A stretch of 64,000 bases of DNA from HGM04593 sp045634365 (GTDB taxonomy: Bacteria > Bacteroidota > Bacteroidia > Bacteroidales > Bacteroidaceae): positions 67,838-131,837 of the forward strand of contig JAZRAC010000064.1 in the NCBI GenBank assembly GCA_045634365.1. Reading direction: 5' to 3'. The position numbers and the translations under genes were made by a program. The notes below the pieces were generated by a model. It was not told the origin of the DNA and did no database searches. It worked only from the letters and a program-made list of their open reading frames with translations. Shown piece by piece: positions 49,347-57,625 of this stretch; the first letter of the stretch is position 1; each line of letters starts with the position of its first letter.

Positions 49347-50453
49347 ATGCGTATTAAAAATATATCAGTACTTAATTACAGGAATTTAGCCGAGGTTAAT
49401 GTGGCTTTTTCTTCCAAAATAAACTGTTTCATAGGCAGTAACGGAATGGGAAAGACCAATCTGCTCGATGCTCTATACTATCTCTCTTTTTGCAAGAGTG
49501 CGGTTACAGTGTCCGATAGCCAGAATATTACGCACGAGGCTCCTTTTTTTATGTTGCAGGGCTTTTATAGCAGCGATAGTGGCATAGAGGAGGAGGTCTC
49601 TTGTGGGTTGAAACGTGGCGATAAAAAACAATTTAAGCGCAACAAGAAGAGCTACGAGCGCTTTTCCGACCACATTGGCACGGTGCCTCTTGTTATAATT
49701 TCTCCTGCCGATAATGAACTTATTGCCGGTGGAAGCGAGGAGCGTCGTCGCTTTATGGATGTGGTTATTTCGCAATACGACAAGGAGTATCTTAATGCCC
49801 TCATACGCTACAATCGTGCTCTTGTGCAGCGCAATGCTCTTTTGCGTGGAGAGCGTGAGCCCGATGCTGAAATGCTCTCTCTCATAGAGGAGATGATGGT
49901 GGCCGAGGCTGTGCGCATAAATGCCGGTCGCAAGCAGTTTGTGGAGGAGCTTATTCCTGTTTTTTCTGAGTTTCACGCGGCTATCACCGGTGGCAGCGAG
50001 AGTGTGAGCCTGCGTTACCGCAGCGACCTTAACGAGGGCGACCTCTCGCAGTTGTTGCGTGCTTCGCGTGCCGACGACCGCCGTTTGGGGCACACTACAA
50101 AGGGGTGTCACCGCGACGACCTTGTGATGCAGCTCAATGGCTATGCAATAAAGAAGGAGGGCTCGCAGGGACAGAATAAGAGCTATCTTGTGGCGTTGAA
50201 ACTTGCGCAATTTCACTTTCTGCGTTGCAAAGGAGGGGAGACGCCGTTGCTGCTTCTCGACGATATATTCGACAAGCTCGATTCCTCGCGTGTGGAGCAG
50301 ATTGTGAACCTTGTTTCGGGCGAGCGTTTCGGGCAGATATTCATAACCGATGTTAATCGCGAACATATAGATTATATTTTGGAGCGCATAGAGGGGGAGT
50401 ATAAACTTTTCGAAGTGTCGGCCGGCAATGTTGAACTAATAAAAGAACGATGA
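49347..50453 (+). CDS. recF: DNA replication and repair protein RecF
   Basis: 368 residues, SMC-like ABC ATPase with Walker A IGSNGMGKTNLLDAL (about 29-43), the signature QGQNKSYLVALKLAQF, and LLLLDDIFDKLDSSRVEQIV (Walker B and D-loop). It helps load RecA at gaps. The last four bases overlap the dciA-like gene (ATGA), its usual neighbour. No dnaA, dnaN or gyrB is nearby, so this is not obviously an origin region. Confidence 0.95.
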   Translation: MRIKNISVLNYRNLAEVNVAFSSKINCFIGSNGMGKTNLLDALYYLSFCKSAVTVSDSQNITHEAPFFMLQGFYSSDSGIEEEVSCGLKRGDKKQFKRNKKSYERFSDHIGTVPLVIISPADNELIAGGSEERRRFMDVVISQYDKEYLNALIRYNRALVQRNALLRGEREPDAEMLSLIEEMMVAEAVRINAGRKQFVEELIPVFSEFHAAITGGSESVSLRYRSDLNEGDLSQLLRASRADDRRLGHTTKGCHRDDLVMQLNGYAIKKEGSQGQNKSYLVALKLAQFHFLRCKGGETPLLLLDDIFDKLDSSRVEQIVNLVSGERFGQIFITDVNREHIDYILERIEGEYKLFEVSAGNVELIKER

Positions 50454-50740
50454 AAAGGGGAGAAACAAAATCTATCGCCGAGCTTGTGAAGGCTATGTGC
50501 CGCGAAGAGGGGCTCGAAACTCCGCTCAACGAATATCGTCTTATGAATGCGTGGGGCGAGGTGCTTGGTGCCGCCGTTGCTTCCTACACAAAGGAGTTGC
50601 GCATATATAATCAGGTACTCTATGTGACGCTCACTTCGTCGGTGCTGCGTCACGAATTGTTTATGAACCGAAAGTCTATTGTTCGTCGGCTCAATGAGCA
50701 CGTGAGGGCGCAGGTGATAACCGACATTATTTTACGATGA
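50450..50740 (+). CDS. DUF721 / DciA-like protein
   Basis: 96 residues with the DUF721 pattern: SIAELVKAMCREEGLETPLNEYRLMNAWGEVLGAAVASYTKEL, then LYVTLTSSVLRHELFMNRKSIVRRLNEH, typical of the K-homology-like domain. DciA loads the replicative helicase in bacteria lacking DnaC. The gene overlaps recF by 4 bases, which agrees with a DNA replication function. Confidence 0.88.
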   Translation: MKRGETKSIAELVKAMCREEGLETPLNEYRLMNAWGEVLGAAVASYTKELRIYNQVLYVTLTSSVLRHELFMNRKSIVRRLNEHVRAQVITDIILR

Positions 50741-50799
50741 ATTTTGCGGAATAAACGAACTTATCTCCCTTGCGATGGTTACTCTTTTGGGAAAAAGAG

Positions 50800-50807
50800 T
50801 ATTTTTG
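50800..50807 (+). promoter_or_regulatory. -7 box for the nucleoside transporter gene
   Basis: TATTTTTG, 41 bases before the ATG at 50848. It is directly preceded by a dyad ACTCTTTT with AAAAGAGT (50781-50800) sharing its first base. Confidence 0.6.
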
Positions 50808-50847
50808 CAGTGGAATATATAGAATAGAATAAATAAAATAGAAAATT

Positions 50848-52104
50848 ATGCAAGGATTTGAAACAAAGGCAAGGCTCGTGGTTCTGAGCTTTTTGCAATT
50901 TGCAGTTTGGGGTGCTTACCTCACATCTATGGGACGTTATTTGGGCAGTGTGGGTCTTGGTGAATATATAGGCTGGTTCTATGCTGTTCAGGGTATTGTA
51001 TCGATTTTTATGCCTGCAATCATCGGTATTATTGCCGACCGTTGGGTTCCTGCCCAGCGTATGCTTGCCTTCTGCCACGCTGTTTCGGCTATCTTTATGA
51101 TACTTACCGGTTATATGGGCCTGACAAAGGGCGATGCTGTTTCGTTTAACGACCTCTTTTGGCTCTATACTGTGGGTGTGGCTTTCTATATGCCCACTCT
51201 TGCTCTCTCTAATTCTGTATCCTATACTGTGCTTGATATGGCAAAGCTCGATACTGTAAAGGCCTTTCCTCCCATTCGTGTCTTTGGAACGGTTGGTTTT
51301 ATAGTATCTATGTGGATTGTCGATTATACAGGCTTTCAGGGCGATTTTAATCAATATTTTATATCGGCAGCGTGGGGATTGTTGCTTGCTGCCTATTGCT
51401 TTACGCTCCCTAATTGTCCCGTGGGCAAGGGTGGCGAGAATAGGTCGTTGGCCGAGGCTCTGGGGCTCGATGCTTTTAAACTATTCGGGCACAAGCGTAT
51501 GGCTATATTCTTTATATTCTCGATGCTGCTTGGTGGCGCGTTGCAAATTTCCAATGGTTACGCCAACGGCTTTATAGCCGGCTTTGGTGCGTTGCCGCAG
51601 TATGCCGATACTTTTGCCGTGCAGCACACAAACATCCTTATTTCGCTGTCACAAATATCGGAAACTCTTTGTATTCTGCTCATTCCCTTCTTTTTGAGCA
51701 GGTTCGGAATTAAGCGCGTGATGCTTATGGCTATGCTTGCTTGGGTGTTGCGCTTCGGCTTCTTTGCGATAGGCGACCCGGGAATGCCCGGAGTGCTCTT
51801 CTTTGTAGCTTCTATGATTGTGTATGGTGCGGCATTCGACTTTTTCAATATCTCCGGTTCGTTGTTTGTCGATAAGGAGGTTCCCGAAAATCAACGTTCA
51901 AGCGCACAGGGTCTCTTTATGCTTATGACCAACGGCCTTGGTGCTTCGATAGGTGTTATTGCGGCACAGGAGGTTGTGAACCACTTTACACAGGGAGGTA
52001 CAAATTTTGCCGGTTGGCCCACAGCTTGGTATATTTTTGCCGCTTATGCACTTGTTGTGGCAATAGTGTTTGCCGTAGTGTTTAAAGAACGTGCCCGAGT
52101 ATGA
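50848..52104 (+). CDS. NupG/XapB-type nucleoside:H+ symporter
   Basis: 418 residues, twelve hydrophobic helices of the major facilitator superfamily. The start QGFETKARLVVLSFLQFAVWGAYLTSMGRYL and the stretch VSYTVLDMAKLDTVKAFPPIRVFGTVGFIVSMWIVD are of the nucleoside-transporter branch (NHS family). It imports nucleosides across the inner membrane; punA and hpt nearby could process them (inference). It overlaps the next gene by 4 bases. Confidence 0.9.
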   Translation: MQGFETKARLVVLSFLQFAVWGAYLTSMGRYLGSVGLGEYIGWFYAVQGIVSIFMPAIIGIIADRWVPAQRMLAFCHAVSAIFMILTGYMGLTKGDAVSFNDLFWLYTVGVAFYMPTLALSNSVSYTVLDMAKLDTVKAFPPIRVFGTVGFIVSMWIVDYTGFQGDFNQYFISAAWGLLLAAYCFTLPNCPVGKGGENRSLAEALGLDAFKLFGHKRMAIFFIFSMLLGGALQISNGYANGFIAGFGALPQYADTFAVQHTNILISLSQISETLCILLIPFFLSRFGIKRVMLMAMLAWVLRFGFFAIGDPGMPGVLFFVASMIVYGAAFDFFNISGSLFVDKEVPENQRSSAQGLFMLMTNGLGASIGVIAAQEVVNHFTQGGTNFAGWPTAWYIFAAYALVVAIVFAVVFKERARV

Positions 52105-52670
52105 TAGAGTTGGTTGTTACGGACATAATGACAAAAACTGCCGACAAGCGCGCTCATCTGCTTATGTTGCGTGAGCGTGACGGCTTGCGCAGAATAGTTC
52201 TTGCCATAGGCTTATACGAGGCGCAGGCTATTGCTTCGGCTATGCGCAATGTGCAACCTGCCCGTCCGCTGCCTCACGACCTTTTTACCTCCTTCTCCTC
52301 GCTCTTCGGTATAAAATTGTTGTATTCGTTGGTGAGCAATATTGCCAACGGCACCTTCTGCTCACAGATATTTTTTGAACAGGAGGGGTCGGTAAAATCG
52401 CTCGATGCACGCACCTCCGACGCAATTGCATTGGCATTGCGCGTGGGTGCTCCCATATATATAACCGATGAATTGCTCGACAGAATGTGCATACGCGACG
52501 AGAATAACGGTGCAATATCAATCCCCATCACTGTTGTCGATGAAAATACATTGCGCTCGGCGCTGGATGCGGCCGTGAAAGAGGAGAACTATGAACTTGC
52601 GATGAAACTGAAAGAGGAGATTGACTCCCGACACAATAATAAAGAGAATAACGACACAAATACAATATAA
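52101..52670 (+). CDS. Bifunctional nuclease (BFN/DUF151) with UVR motif
   Basis: 189 residues. The DUF151 domain occupies about 1-130 (RIVLAIGLYEAQAIASAMRN, PRPLPHDLF-like here ARPLPHDLFTSF, and SLDARTSDAIALALRVGAPIYITDEL with the conserved DARTSDA). The C-terminal 35 residues, LRSALDAAVKEENYELAMKLKEEID, are a UVR (UvrB/UvrC) motif, found in some Bacteroidota members. Plant relatives have RNase and DNase activity; the bacterial role is unclear. It overlaps the transporter gene by 4 bases. Confidence 0.9.
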   Translation: MIELVVTDIMTKTADKRAHLLMLRERDGLRRIVLAIGLYEAQAIASAMRNVQPARPLPHDLFTSFSSLFGIKLLYSLVSNIANGTFCSQIFFEQEGSVKSLDARTSDAIALALRVGAPIYITDELLDRMCIRDENNGAISIPITVVDENTLRSALDAAVKEENYELAMKLKEEIDSRHNNKENNDTNTI

Positions 52671-52672
52671 GA

Positions 52673-53377
52673 ATGGCACTATTCTATGTACCCGATATTG
52701 CCGACGGGTGGGAACTTCCCGAGGAGGAGGCTGCACACTGCTTGCGAGTGTTGCGCCTGTCGGTAGGCGACAGCTTGGAGATAACCGATGGTAAAGGCAA
52801 TCTTTACAAGGCCGAAATTTCCTCGATACAGGGCAAGCATTGCTATGTACAGGCGCGCGAGATTGTGTCGGTGCCCAAGAATTGGCGCGGCAGCATACAC
52901 ATTGCCATTGCTCCCACCAAGAATATCGATCGCATAGAGTGGCTCGCCGAAAAGGCTACCGAAATAGGGCTCGACTCGCTCACCTTCCTCAATTGCCGTT
53001 TCTCGGAGCGTAAGGTGGTGAAGACCGACCGTATAGAGCGCATAGTTGTATCGGCAATGAAGCAGTCGCTGAAATACACCAAGCCTGTGGTGGGTGCAAT
53101 GGTCGATTTTAAACAATTTGTAACCGAGCCACGTTCAGGGGCAAAGTATATAGCCCATTGTTACGCCGACAGTGAGCGCGTGCTGCTGAAAGATGTCCTA
53201 CGCGAGGGCGAAGAGGCCACAGTGCTCATAGGCCCCGAGGGAGATTTCAGCCCGCAGGAGGTTGAGCTTGCCGTTAAGGCTGGGTTTATTCCTGTGAGCT
53301 TGGGAAGCTCGCGTTTGAGGACCGAAACTGCCGGCCTCGCCGCCTGTCACACCTATATTTTGAAAAACGAGATATAA
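52673..53377 (+). CDS. rsmE: 16S rRNA (uracil-1498-N3)-methyltransferase
   Basis: 234 residues, SPOUT fold. An N-terminal PUA-like domain (AHCLRVLRLSVGDSLEITDGKGN) precedes the knot: WRGSIHIAIAPTKNIDRIEWLAEKATEIG, VSAMKQSLKYTKPVV, then VLIGPEGDFSPQEVELA and SLGSSRLRTETAGLAACHTYI (SAM-binding). It methylates U1498 of 16S rRNA. Start 2 bases after the BFN stop; the stop overlaps truA as TAATG. Confidence 0.94.
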   Translation: MALFYVPDIADGWELPEEEAAHCLRVLRLSVGDSLEITDGKGNLYKAEISSIQGKHCYVQAREIVSVPKNWRGSIHIAIAPTKNIDRIEWLAEKATEIGLDSLTFLNCRFSERKVVKTDRIERIVVSAMKQSLKYTKPVVGAMVDFKQFVTEPRSGAKYIAHCYADSERVLLKDVLREGEEATVLIGPEGDFSPQEVELAVKAGFIPVSLGSSRLRTETAGLAACHTYILKNEI

Positions 53378-54126
53378 TGCCACGCTACTTCATCTATCTT
53401 TCATACGATGGTGCCTCTTACCACGGTTGGCAGGTGCAGCCCAATGCAGTTACCGTGCAACAGAGGGTGGAGGAGGCTCTCTCCACGCTTATGCGCACTC
53501 CTATGCAGGTTGTGGGGGCCGGTCGCACCGATGCGGGGGTGAATGCCGCGCTTATGGTGGCACACGCCGATTTTCCTTGTGAGATAGATACTGCCCACCT
53601 TGTATATAAATTGAACCGCTTGCTGCCTCCCGATATTGCGGTGAGTGCCTTGCGTCGGGTGAAGGAGGGTGCTCACGCCCGTTTCGATGCTGTGTCGAGG
53701 AGATATCACTATCGGGTGGTAACCAATAAATCTCCGTTCCTGCGCCGATACGCCTGTCGGGTGCAGCCGGATATAGATTTTGAGCTTATGAACCGTGCGG
53801 CGGAAATTCTCTATGAATATTCCGATTTTACAAGTTTCAGCAAGCTGCACACTGAAGTAAAGACCAACAACTGCAAGGTGACACGGGCTGTGTGGATTGA
53901 CAGGGGCAACGGCGAGTGGTGTTTCGAGATTGAGGCCGACCGTTTCTTGCGCAATATGGTTCGTGCCATAGTGGGCACGTTGTTGCAGGTGGGGCGCGGC
54001 CGTTTGTCGCTCGATGGGTTCCGTGCCGTGATTGAGAATAGGGCGCGTGGCGAGGCGGGCGATTCGGCTATGGGCGAGGCTCTTTTCCTTGTCGATGTTA
54101 AATATCCTCACGATATTTTCCTATGA
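53377..54126 (+). CDS. truA: tRNA pseudouridine(38-40) synthase
   Basis: 249 residues. It isomerises uridines 38, 39 and 40 in the anticodon arm. Marks: YDGASYHGWQVQPNAVTVQQRVEEAL, the catalytic Asp in GRTDAGVNA, and SFSKLHTEVKTNNCKVTRA and FLRNMVRAIVGTLLQVGRG. The stop overlaps the next start as ATGA. Confidence 0.95.
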   Translation: MPRYFIYLSYDGASYHGWQVQPNAVTVQQRVEEALSTLMRTPMQVVGAGRTDAGVNAALMVAHADFPCEIDTAHLVYKLNRLLPPDIAVSALRRVKEGAHARFDAVSRRYHYRVVTNKSPFLRRYACRVQPDIDFELMNRAAEILYEYSDFTSFSKLHTEVKTNNCKVTRAVWIDRGNGEWCFEIEADRFLRNMVRAIVGTLLQVGRGRLSLDGFRAVIENRARGEAGDSAMGEALFLVDVKYPHDIFL

Positions 54127-55022
54127 TGTGGGCACTGTTGGCATTTGTTTCGGCGGCACTCCTCGGGTGTTACGATTTTTTCAAGAAGGTGTCGCTCAAA
54201 GGTAACTCTGTGGTGGGGGTGCTCTTCCTGAATACGCTTTTTTCGGCTGTAATATTCTTCCCGTTCATAGTACTTTCTCACGGTGGTATGATTACCGCCG
54301 GCCCTCTTTTTGTTCCCTCGGCTCCGTGGAATGTTCATCTATTGCTGCTTCTTAAAGCAGTTATTGTGCTATCTTCGTGGCTCTGCGGTTACATAGGCAT
54401 AAAGCATTTGCCAATAACCATTGTGTCGCCCATACAATCGACGCGCCCCGTGCTTGTGTTGCTCGGTGCCTTGCTGCTTTTCGGCGAACATCTTAATTTG
54501 TATCAATGGGCGGGTGTGCTCATTGCCATCCTCTCGGTCTTTCTGCTGGGGAGGAGCGGCAGGCGCGAGGGTATTGTGTTTGTGCATAATAAGTGGATTC
54601 TGTTTGTGGCTCTTGCGGCGTTGTTCGGCGCGGTGAGTGCGCTCTACGATAAATTCCTTATGCGCACTCTGGAACCGGTATTGGTGCAAAGTTGGTTCAA
54701 TATATATCAATGCCTGCTTATGGGCTGCTTGCTGGTGGTGCTTAATCTGCTCTCGCCGGTGCAACGTTCCAAAAGACTCTATTGGCGTTGGAGCATTCCT
54801 ATGATATCTCTTTTTCTTGCGGCTGCCGATTTTTGTTACTTCACGGCACTTGCACAGGATGGAGCACTCATAGCCGTTGTTTCAATGATACGCCGTGGCA
54901 GTGTGGTTGTAGCCTTCCTTTTTGGTGCACTGCTGCTCCGTGAAAAGAATTTAAAGAGCAAGGCTTTTGATATTTTGCTCATACTTATAGGATTGTACTT
55001 TTTATATTTGGGTTCTAAATGA
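54123..55022 (+). CDS. EamA/DMT-superfamily transporter
   Basis: 299 residues with about ten helices in two EamA repeats (first helix WALLAFVSAALLGCYDFFKKVSL; the start of the second WILFVALAALFGAVSALYDKFL). Short C-terminal tail. Likely an inner-membrane metabolite exporter; the substrate is unknown. The small gap to its neighbours (4-base overlaps both sides) shows co-transcription with truA and the DUF3256 gene. Confidence 0.88.
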   Translation: MMWALLAFVSAALLGCYDFFKKVSLKGNSVVGVLFLNTLFSAVIFFPFIVLSHGGMITAGPLFVPSAPWNVHLLLLLKAVIVLSSWLCGYIGIKHLPITIVSPIQSTRPVLVLLGALLLFGEHLNLYQWAGVLIAILSVFLLGRSGRREGIVFVHNKWILFVALAALFGAVSALYDKFLMRTLEPVLVQSWFNIYQCLLMGCLLVVLNLLSPVQRSKRLYWRWSIPMISLFLAAADFCYFTALAQDGALIAVVSMIRRGSVVVAFLFGALLLREKNLKSKAFDILLILIGLYFLYLGSK

Positions 55023-55633
55023 AAAAACTGAAATTAGCCATATTGTTCGCCTCCTTTTTGTTGGCAAGCGGTGCTGTGGCACAGAATATGCGTGCGCTCT
55101 TCCTTAATGCTCCCGACAGTATAATGCCGTTGCTCACTTACAACAACCGAGCCGATTGCATAGACTTTGTGGATGCGGGAATGCGTGCGAGGGTTACCAA
55201 TCGTCTCGACGGTTATTCGGAGCTGCTCTCTATTTCCGATGATTATATGGAGTTGCGTGTCAGCGAGAATTCCACGGTGCAGATGAAACTGCTGCCCTTT
55301 GGCAACGATACTGTTGTGGCTGTTGTGAGGAGTGTTTGTGCCGAGGCTTGCGACAGCCGTCTCACATTCTATAATCGCGATTGGACAATTGCGCCACTCT
55401 CCTTTCTCCGCCCCCCTGTCGAGGAGTTTTTTGTTGCTACCGACTCGCTCGCCGGCCTTCTTGCCCGTTGCGACATATATCTTGTGCAGTTGAAACTATC
55501 TTCGGCCGATAATCTGTTGCGTGCCGAATATACAATGCCGCATTATATGAGTGAGAAGGATTCCTTGCTTGTTGCTCCAAAATTGCAGCCGATTGTCTAT
55601 CGTTGGCAGGGTGGGGCGTTTGTCAAGGAGTGA
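55019..55633 (+). CDS. DUF3256 family exported protein
   Basis: 204 residues. A signal peptide (KKLKLAILFASFLLASGAVAQ) is followed by MRALFLNAPDSIMPLLTYNNRADCIDFVDAGMRARVTNRLDG in the DUF3256 pattern. Two further cysteines in VRSVCAEACDSRL could form a disulfide. Function unknown, periplasmic. Its last 11 bases overlap the end of the convergent capA, so no terminator separates them. Confidence 0.83.
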   Translation: MKKLKLAILFASFLLASGAVAQNMRALFLNAPDSIMPLLTYNNRADCIDFVDAGMRARVTNRLDGYSELLSISDDYMELRVSENSTVQMKLLPFGNDTVVAVVRSVCAEACDSRLTFYNRDWTIAPLSFLRPPVEEFFVATDSLAGLLARCDIYLVQLKLSSADNLLRAEYTMPHYMSEKDSLLVAPKLQPIVYRWQGGAFVKE

Positions 55634-56723
55634 TTATATACTCCTCTGCTCCCTTGTTGTGTTTTTTGAAGAGGGCCCTGCTGTCGTCGATGAATTGTTG
55701 CATCTTGGCCTTTGTTGCTTCTCGCTGTACGATGCTTGTGTCGGCCGGCAGAATGGTGAAATTCTCCACTCCGTCGCGCTCGGGGCGTGCAACCCAAGTG
55801 AGGGCATATTGCAGTGACGATAACCAGCATAGGTCGTAAATTCTTGTGAGGTTCAAGCGAGCGAGCAGGCCTCCGTCACGCCCCCTTGCATACATTCCCG
55901 AGATTAAATTACCCAACGAGAAGACAACGGCACTGCGTTTGGCGGTAGTGGAGTCTTTGCGCACTTCTATCGGTTGAACAACGTGTGGATGGTTGCCTAT
56001 TATGTGGTCCACTCCTTGGTCGAGCAACCATTGTGCCAACTGCTTTATATGCTTGGGCGGGAGGCTCACATATTCGTCGCCCCAATGCATACAGGCGATT
56101 ATTGCGTGTGGCTTCTGCTCCTTTGCGCGCTCAATATCTTTTGCTATAATCTCCTTGTCGATGAGGTTCACCACCATCGGTGGCGGAACAGGTATCCCGT
56201 TGAGGCCGTATGTGTAGTTGAGCAGGGCTACTCTTGTGCCTTTCCTCTCCACAATGAGCGGGTAGCGTTCTTTGCGGTCGATGCTGTCGCGGTACACTCC
56301 GCAGTGGGTTATTCCCAGTGAGTCCATCAGTTGCATTGTGCGTAGAGCACCGCGTTTGCCACGGTCGAGGCAATGATTGTTGGCAAGCAGCAGAATATCG
56401 AAGCCCGCTCCTTTGGCTGCGTAAAGGAAACTGTCGGGGGCGCAGAATGATGGGTAACCGCCGTATCGGCCATTGCCAATGGTCGTTTCCAGATTGGCGA
56501 TGGCAATGTCGGCACTGCTCACCTCCTTGCGTATGTGGTTGTAGCAGGGGGAATAAGAGTATCTGCCGTCGGCGGTGCGGGCGGCTTTCAATTGGCTCTC
56601 GTGCTGCATAAGGTCGCCGGCAAAAAGCAGGCTTATGCGCGAAAAAGGATTGACAACCATTTGTGCTGTTGTTGCGGTAACAGCACAAATGGTTGTCAAT
56701 ATTATAAGTTTAATAAACCTCAA
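55623..56723 (-). CDS. CapA-family (PGA_cap) metallophosphatase-like protein
   Basis: 366 residues. After a signal peptide (RFIKLIILTTICAVTATTA) come the CapA motifs: LLFAGDLMQHESQ, IANLETTIGNG, LLANNHCLDRG, ACMHWGDEYVSLP and IIGNHPHVVQPIEV, all with the expected Asp, Asn and His. CapA proteins are linked to poly-gamma-glutamate capsule in bacilli; in Bacteroidales the function is unknown. Start ATG is 6 bases after the folD stop. Codons 8-25 contain a perfect hairpin that looks like a terminator (separate entry). Confidence in the family is high, in the role low. Confidence 0.85.
   Translation of the reverse strand: MRFIKLIILTTICAVTATTAQMVVNPFSRISLLFAGDLMQHESQLKAARTADGRYSYSPCYNHIRKEVSSADIAIANLETTIGNGRYGGYPSFCAPDSFLYAAKGAGFDILLLANNHCLDRGKRGALRTMQLMDSLGITHCGVYRDSIDRKERYPLIVERKGTRVALLNYTYGLNGIPVPPPMVVNLIDKEIIAKDIERAKEQKPHAIIACMHWGDEYVSLPPKHIKQLAQWLLDQGVDHIIGNHPHVVQPIEVRKDSTTAKRSAVVFSLGNLISGMYARGRDGGLLARLNLTRIYDLCWLSSLQYALTWVARPERDGVENFTILPADTSIVQREATKAKMQQFIDDSRALFKKHNKGAEEYIITP
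56642..56700 (-). terminator. Terminator-like hairpin inside the capA signal-peptide codons
   Basis: A perfect 22-bp inverted repeat (56649-56670 and 56679-56700) with the 8-base loop GTTGCGGT. On the minus strand, the stem is followed by CCTTTTTC. It lies 30 bases downstream of the folD stop, where a folD terminator is expected, but is also within capA codons (LTTICAV...AQMVVN). It may end the ffh-folD transcript or act as an attenuator for capA. Confidence 0.65.
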
Positions 56724-56729
56724 TGGTGG

Positions 56730-57611
56730 TTATTTGTAAATTTTGTGAGTTGCGGCCAGCAGTGTGTTCTTCATCAGCGACACGATGGTCATAGGGCCCA
56801 CTCCGCCGGGTACCGGGGTTATGAACGAGCATTTGGGTGCCACATTCTCAAAGTCTACATCTCCGCAGAGGCGGAAGCCTTGTTTGCGGGTAGCGTCGGG
56901 CACACGCGTGGTGCCAACATCTATTATCACCGCACCCTCCTTAACCATTTCGGCTTTTACAAAATGTGGCTGTCCGAGGGCAGCTATTATAATATCGGCG
57001 TTGCGACACTCTTCGGTAATATTTTGTGTGTGGCTGTGGCAGATGGTTACTGTTGCGTCGCCGGGTATCTGCTTCTGCACCATAAGGCTTGCAACGGGCT
57101 TGCCCACAATGTTACTGCGGCCCAGCACCACACATTTTTTCCCTTTTGTATCTATATTGTAGCGACGCAAAAGCTCGATAATTCCGTTGGGGGTGGCCGA
57201 GAGGAAGCAGGGGAGCCCTATTGAGAGGCGGCCGGCGTTCACCGGGTGGAATCCATCGACGTCCTTGCGATAGTCGATGGCCTCGGTAATCTTCTGCTCG
57301 TCGATGTGCTTGGGCAGCGGCAACTGTACTATAAAGCCGTCAATGTCGTTGTCCTTGTTAAGCTCATCTATCTTGGAGAGCAACTCCTCTTCGGTTACGT
57401 CGGCCTCGTAACGTATGAGTGTCGATGTAAAGCCGCACTCCTCGCAGGCACGCACCTTGTTGGCTACGTAGGTCTCACTGCCTCCGTCGTGTCCCACAAG
57501 AATTGCTGCAAGGTGGGGGCGTTTGCCTCCGCCGGCAATAATCTGTTCAACCTCCTGTGCTATCTCTTTTTTTATGGTTGCCGCAATGGCTTTTCCGTCG
57601 ATAAGTTGCAT
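56730..57611 (-). CDS. folD: Methylenetetrahydrofolate dehydrogenase/cyclohydrolase
   Basis: 293 residues, usual length. It oxidises 5,10-methylene-THF to 10-formyl-THF. Marks: HLAAILVGHDGGSETYVANKVRACEECGF (catalytic Lys in YVANK), GFIVQLPLPKHI, VVLGRSNIVGKPVASLM, TVTICHSHTQN and VPGGVGPMTIVSLMKNTL. It lies 14 bases after ffh and 6 before capA. Confidence 0.96.
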   Translation of the reverse strand: MQLIDGKAIAATIKKEIAQEVEQIIAGGGKRPHLAAILVGHDGGSETYVANKVRACEECGFTSTLIRYEADVTEEELLSKIDELNKDNDIDGFIVQLPLPKHIDEQKITEAIDYRKDVDGFHPVNAGRLSIGLPCFLSATPNGIIELLRRYNIDTKGKKCVVLGRSNIVGKPVASLMVQKQIPGDATVTICHSHTQNITEECRNADIIIAALGQPHFVKAEMVKEGAVIIDVGTTRVPDATRKQGFRLCGDVDFENVAPKCSFITPVPGGVGPMTIVSLMKNTLLAATHKIYK

Positions 57612-57625
57612 AATTCTCTCTTTTT

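Noticed and set aside
49473..50366. 297-codon minus-strand frame opposite recF
   Set aside because: Shadow of recF, without motifs or promoter.
49200..50740. Replication origin near recF
   Set aside because: No dnaA, dnaN or gyrB and no cluster of DnaA boxes was seen; recF with a DUF721 gene alone is not sufficient.
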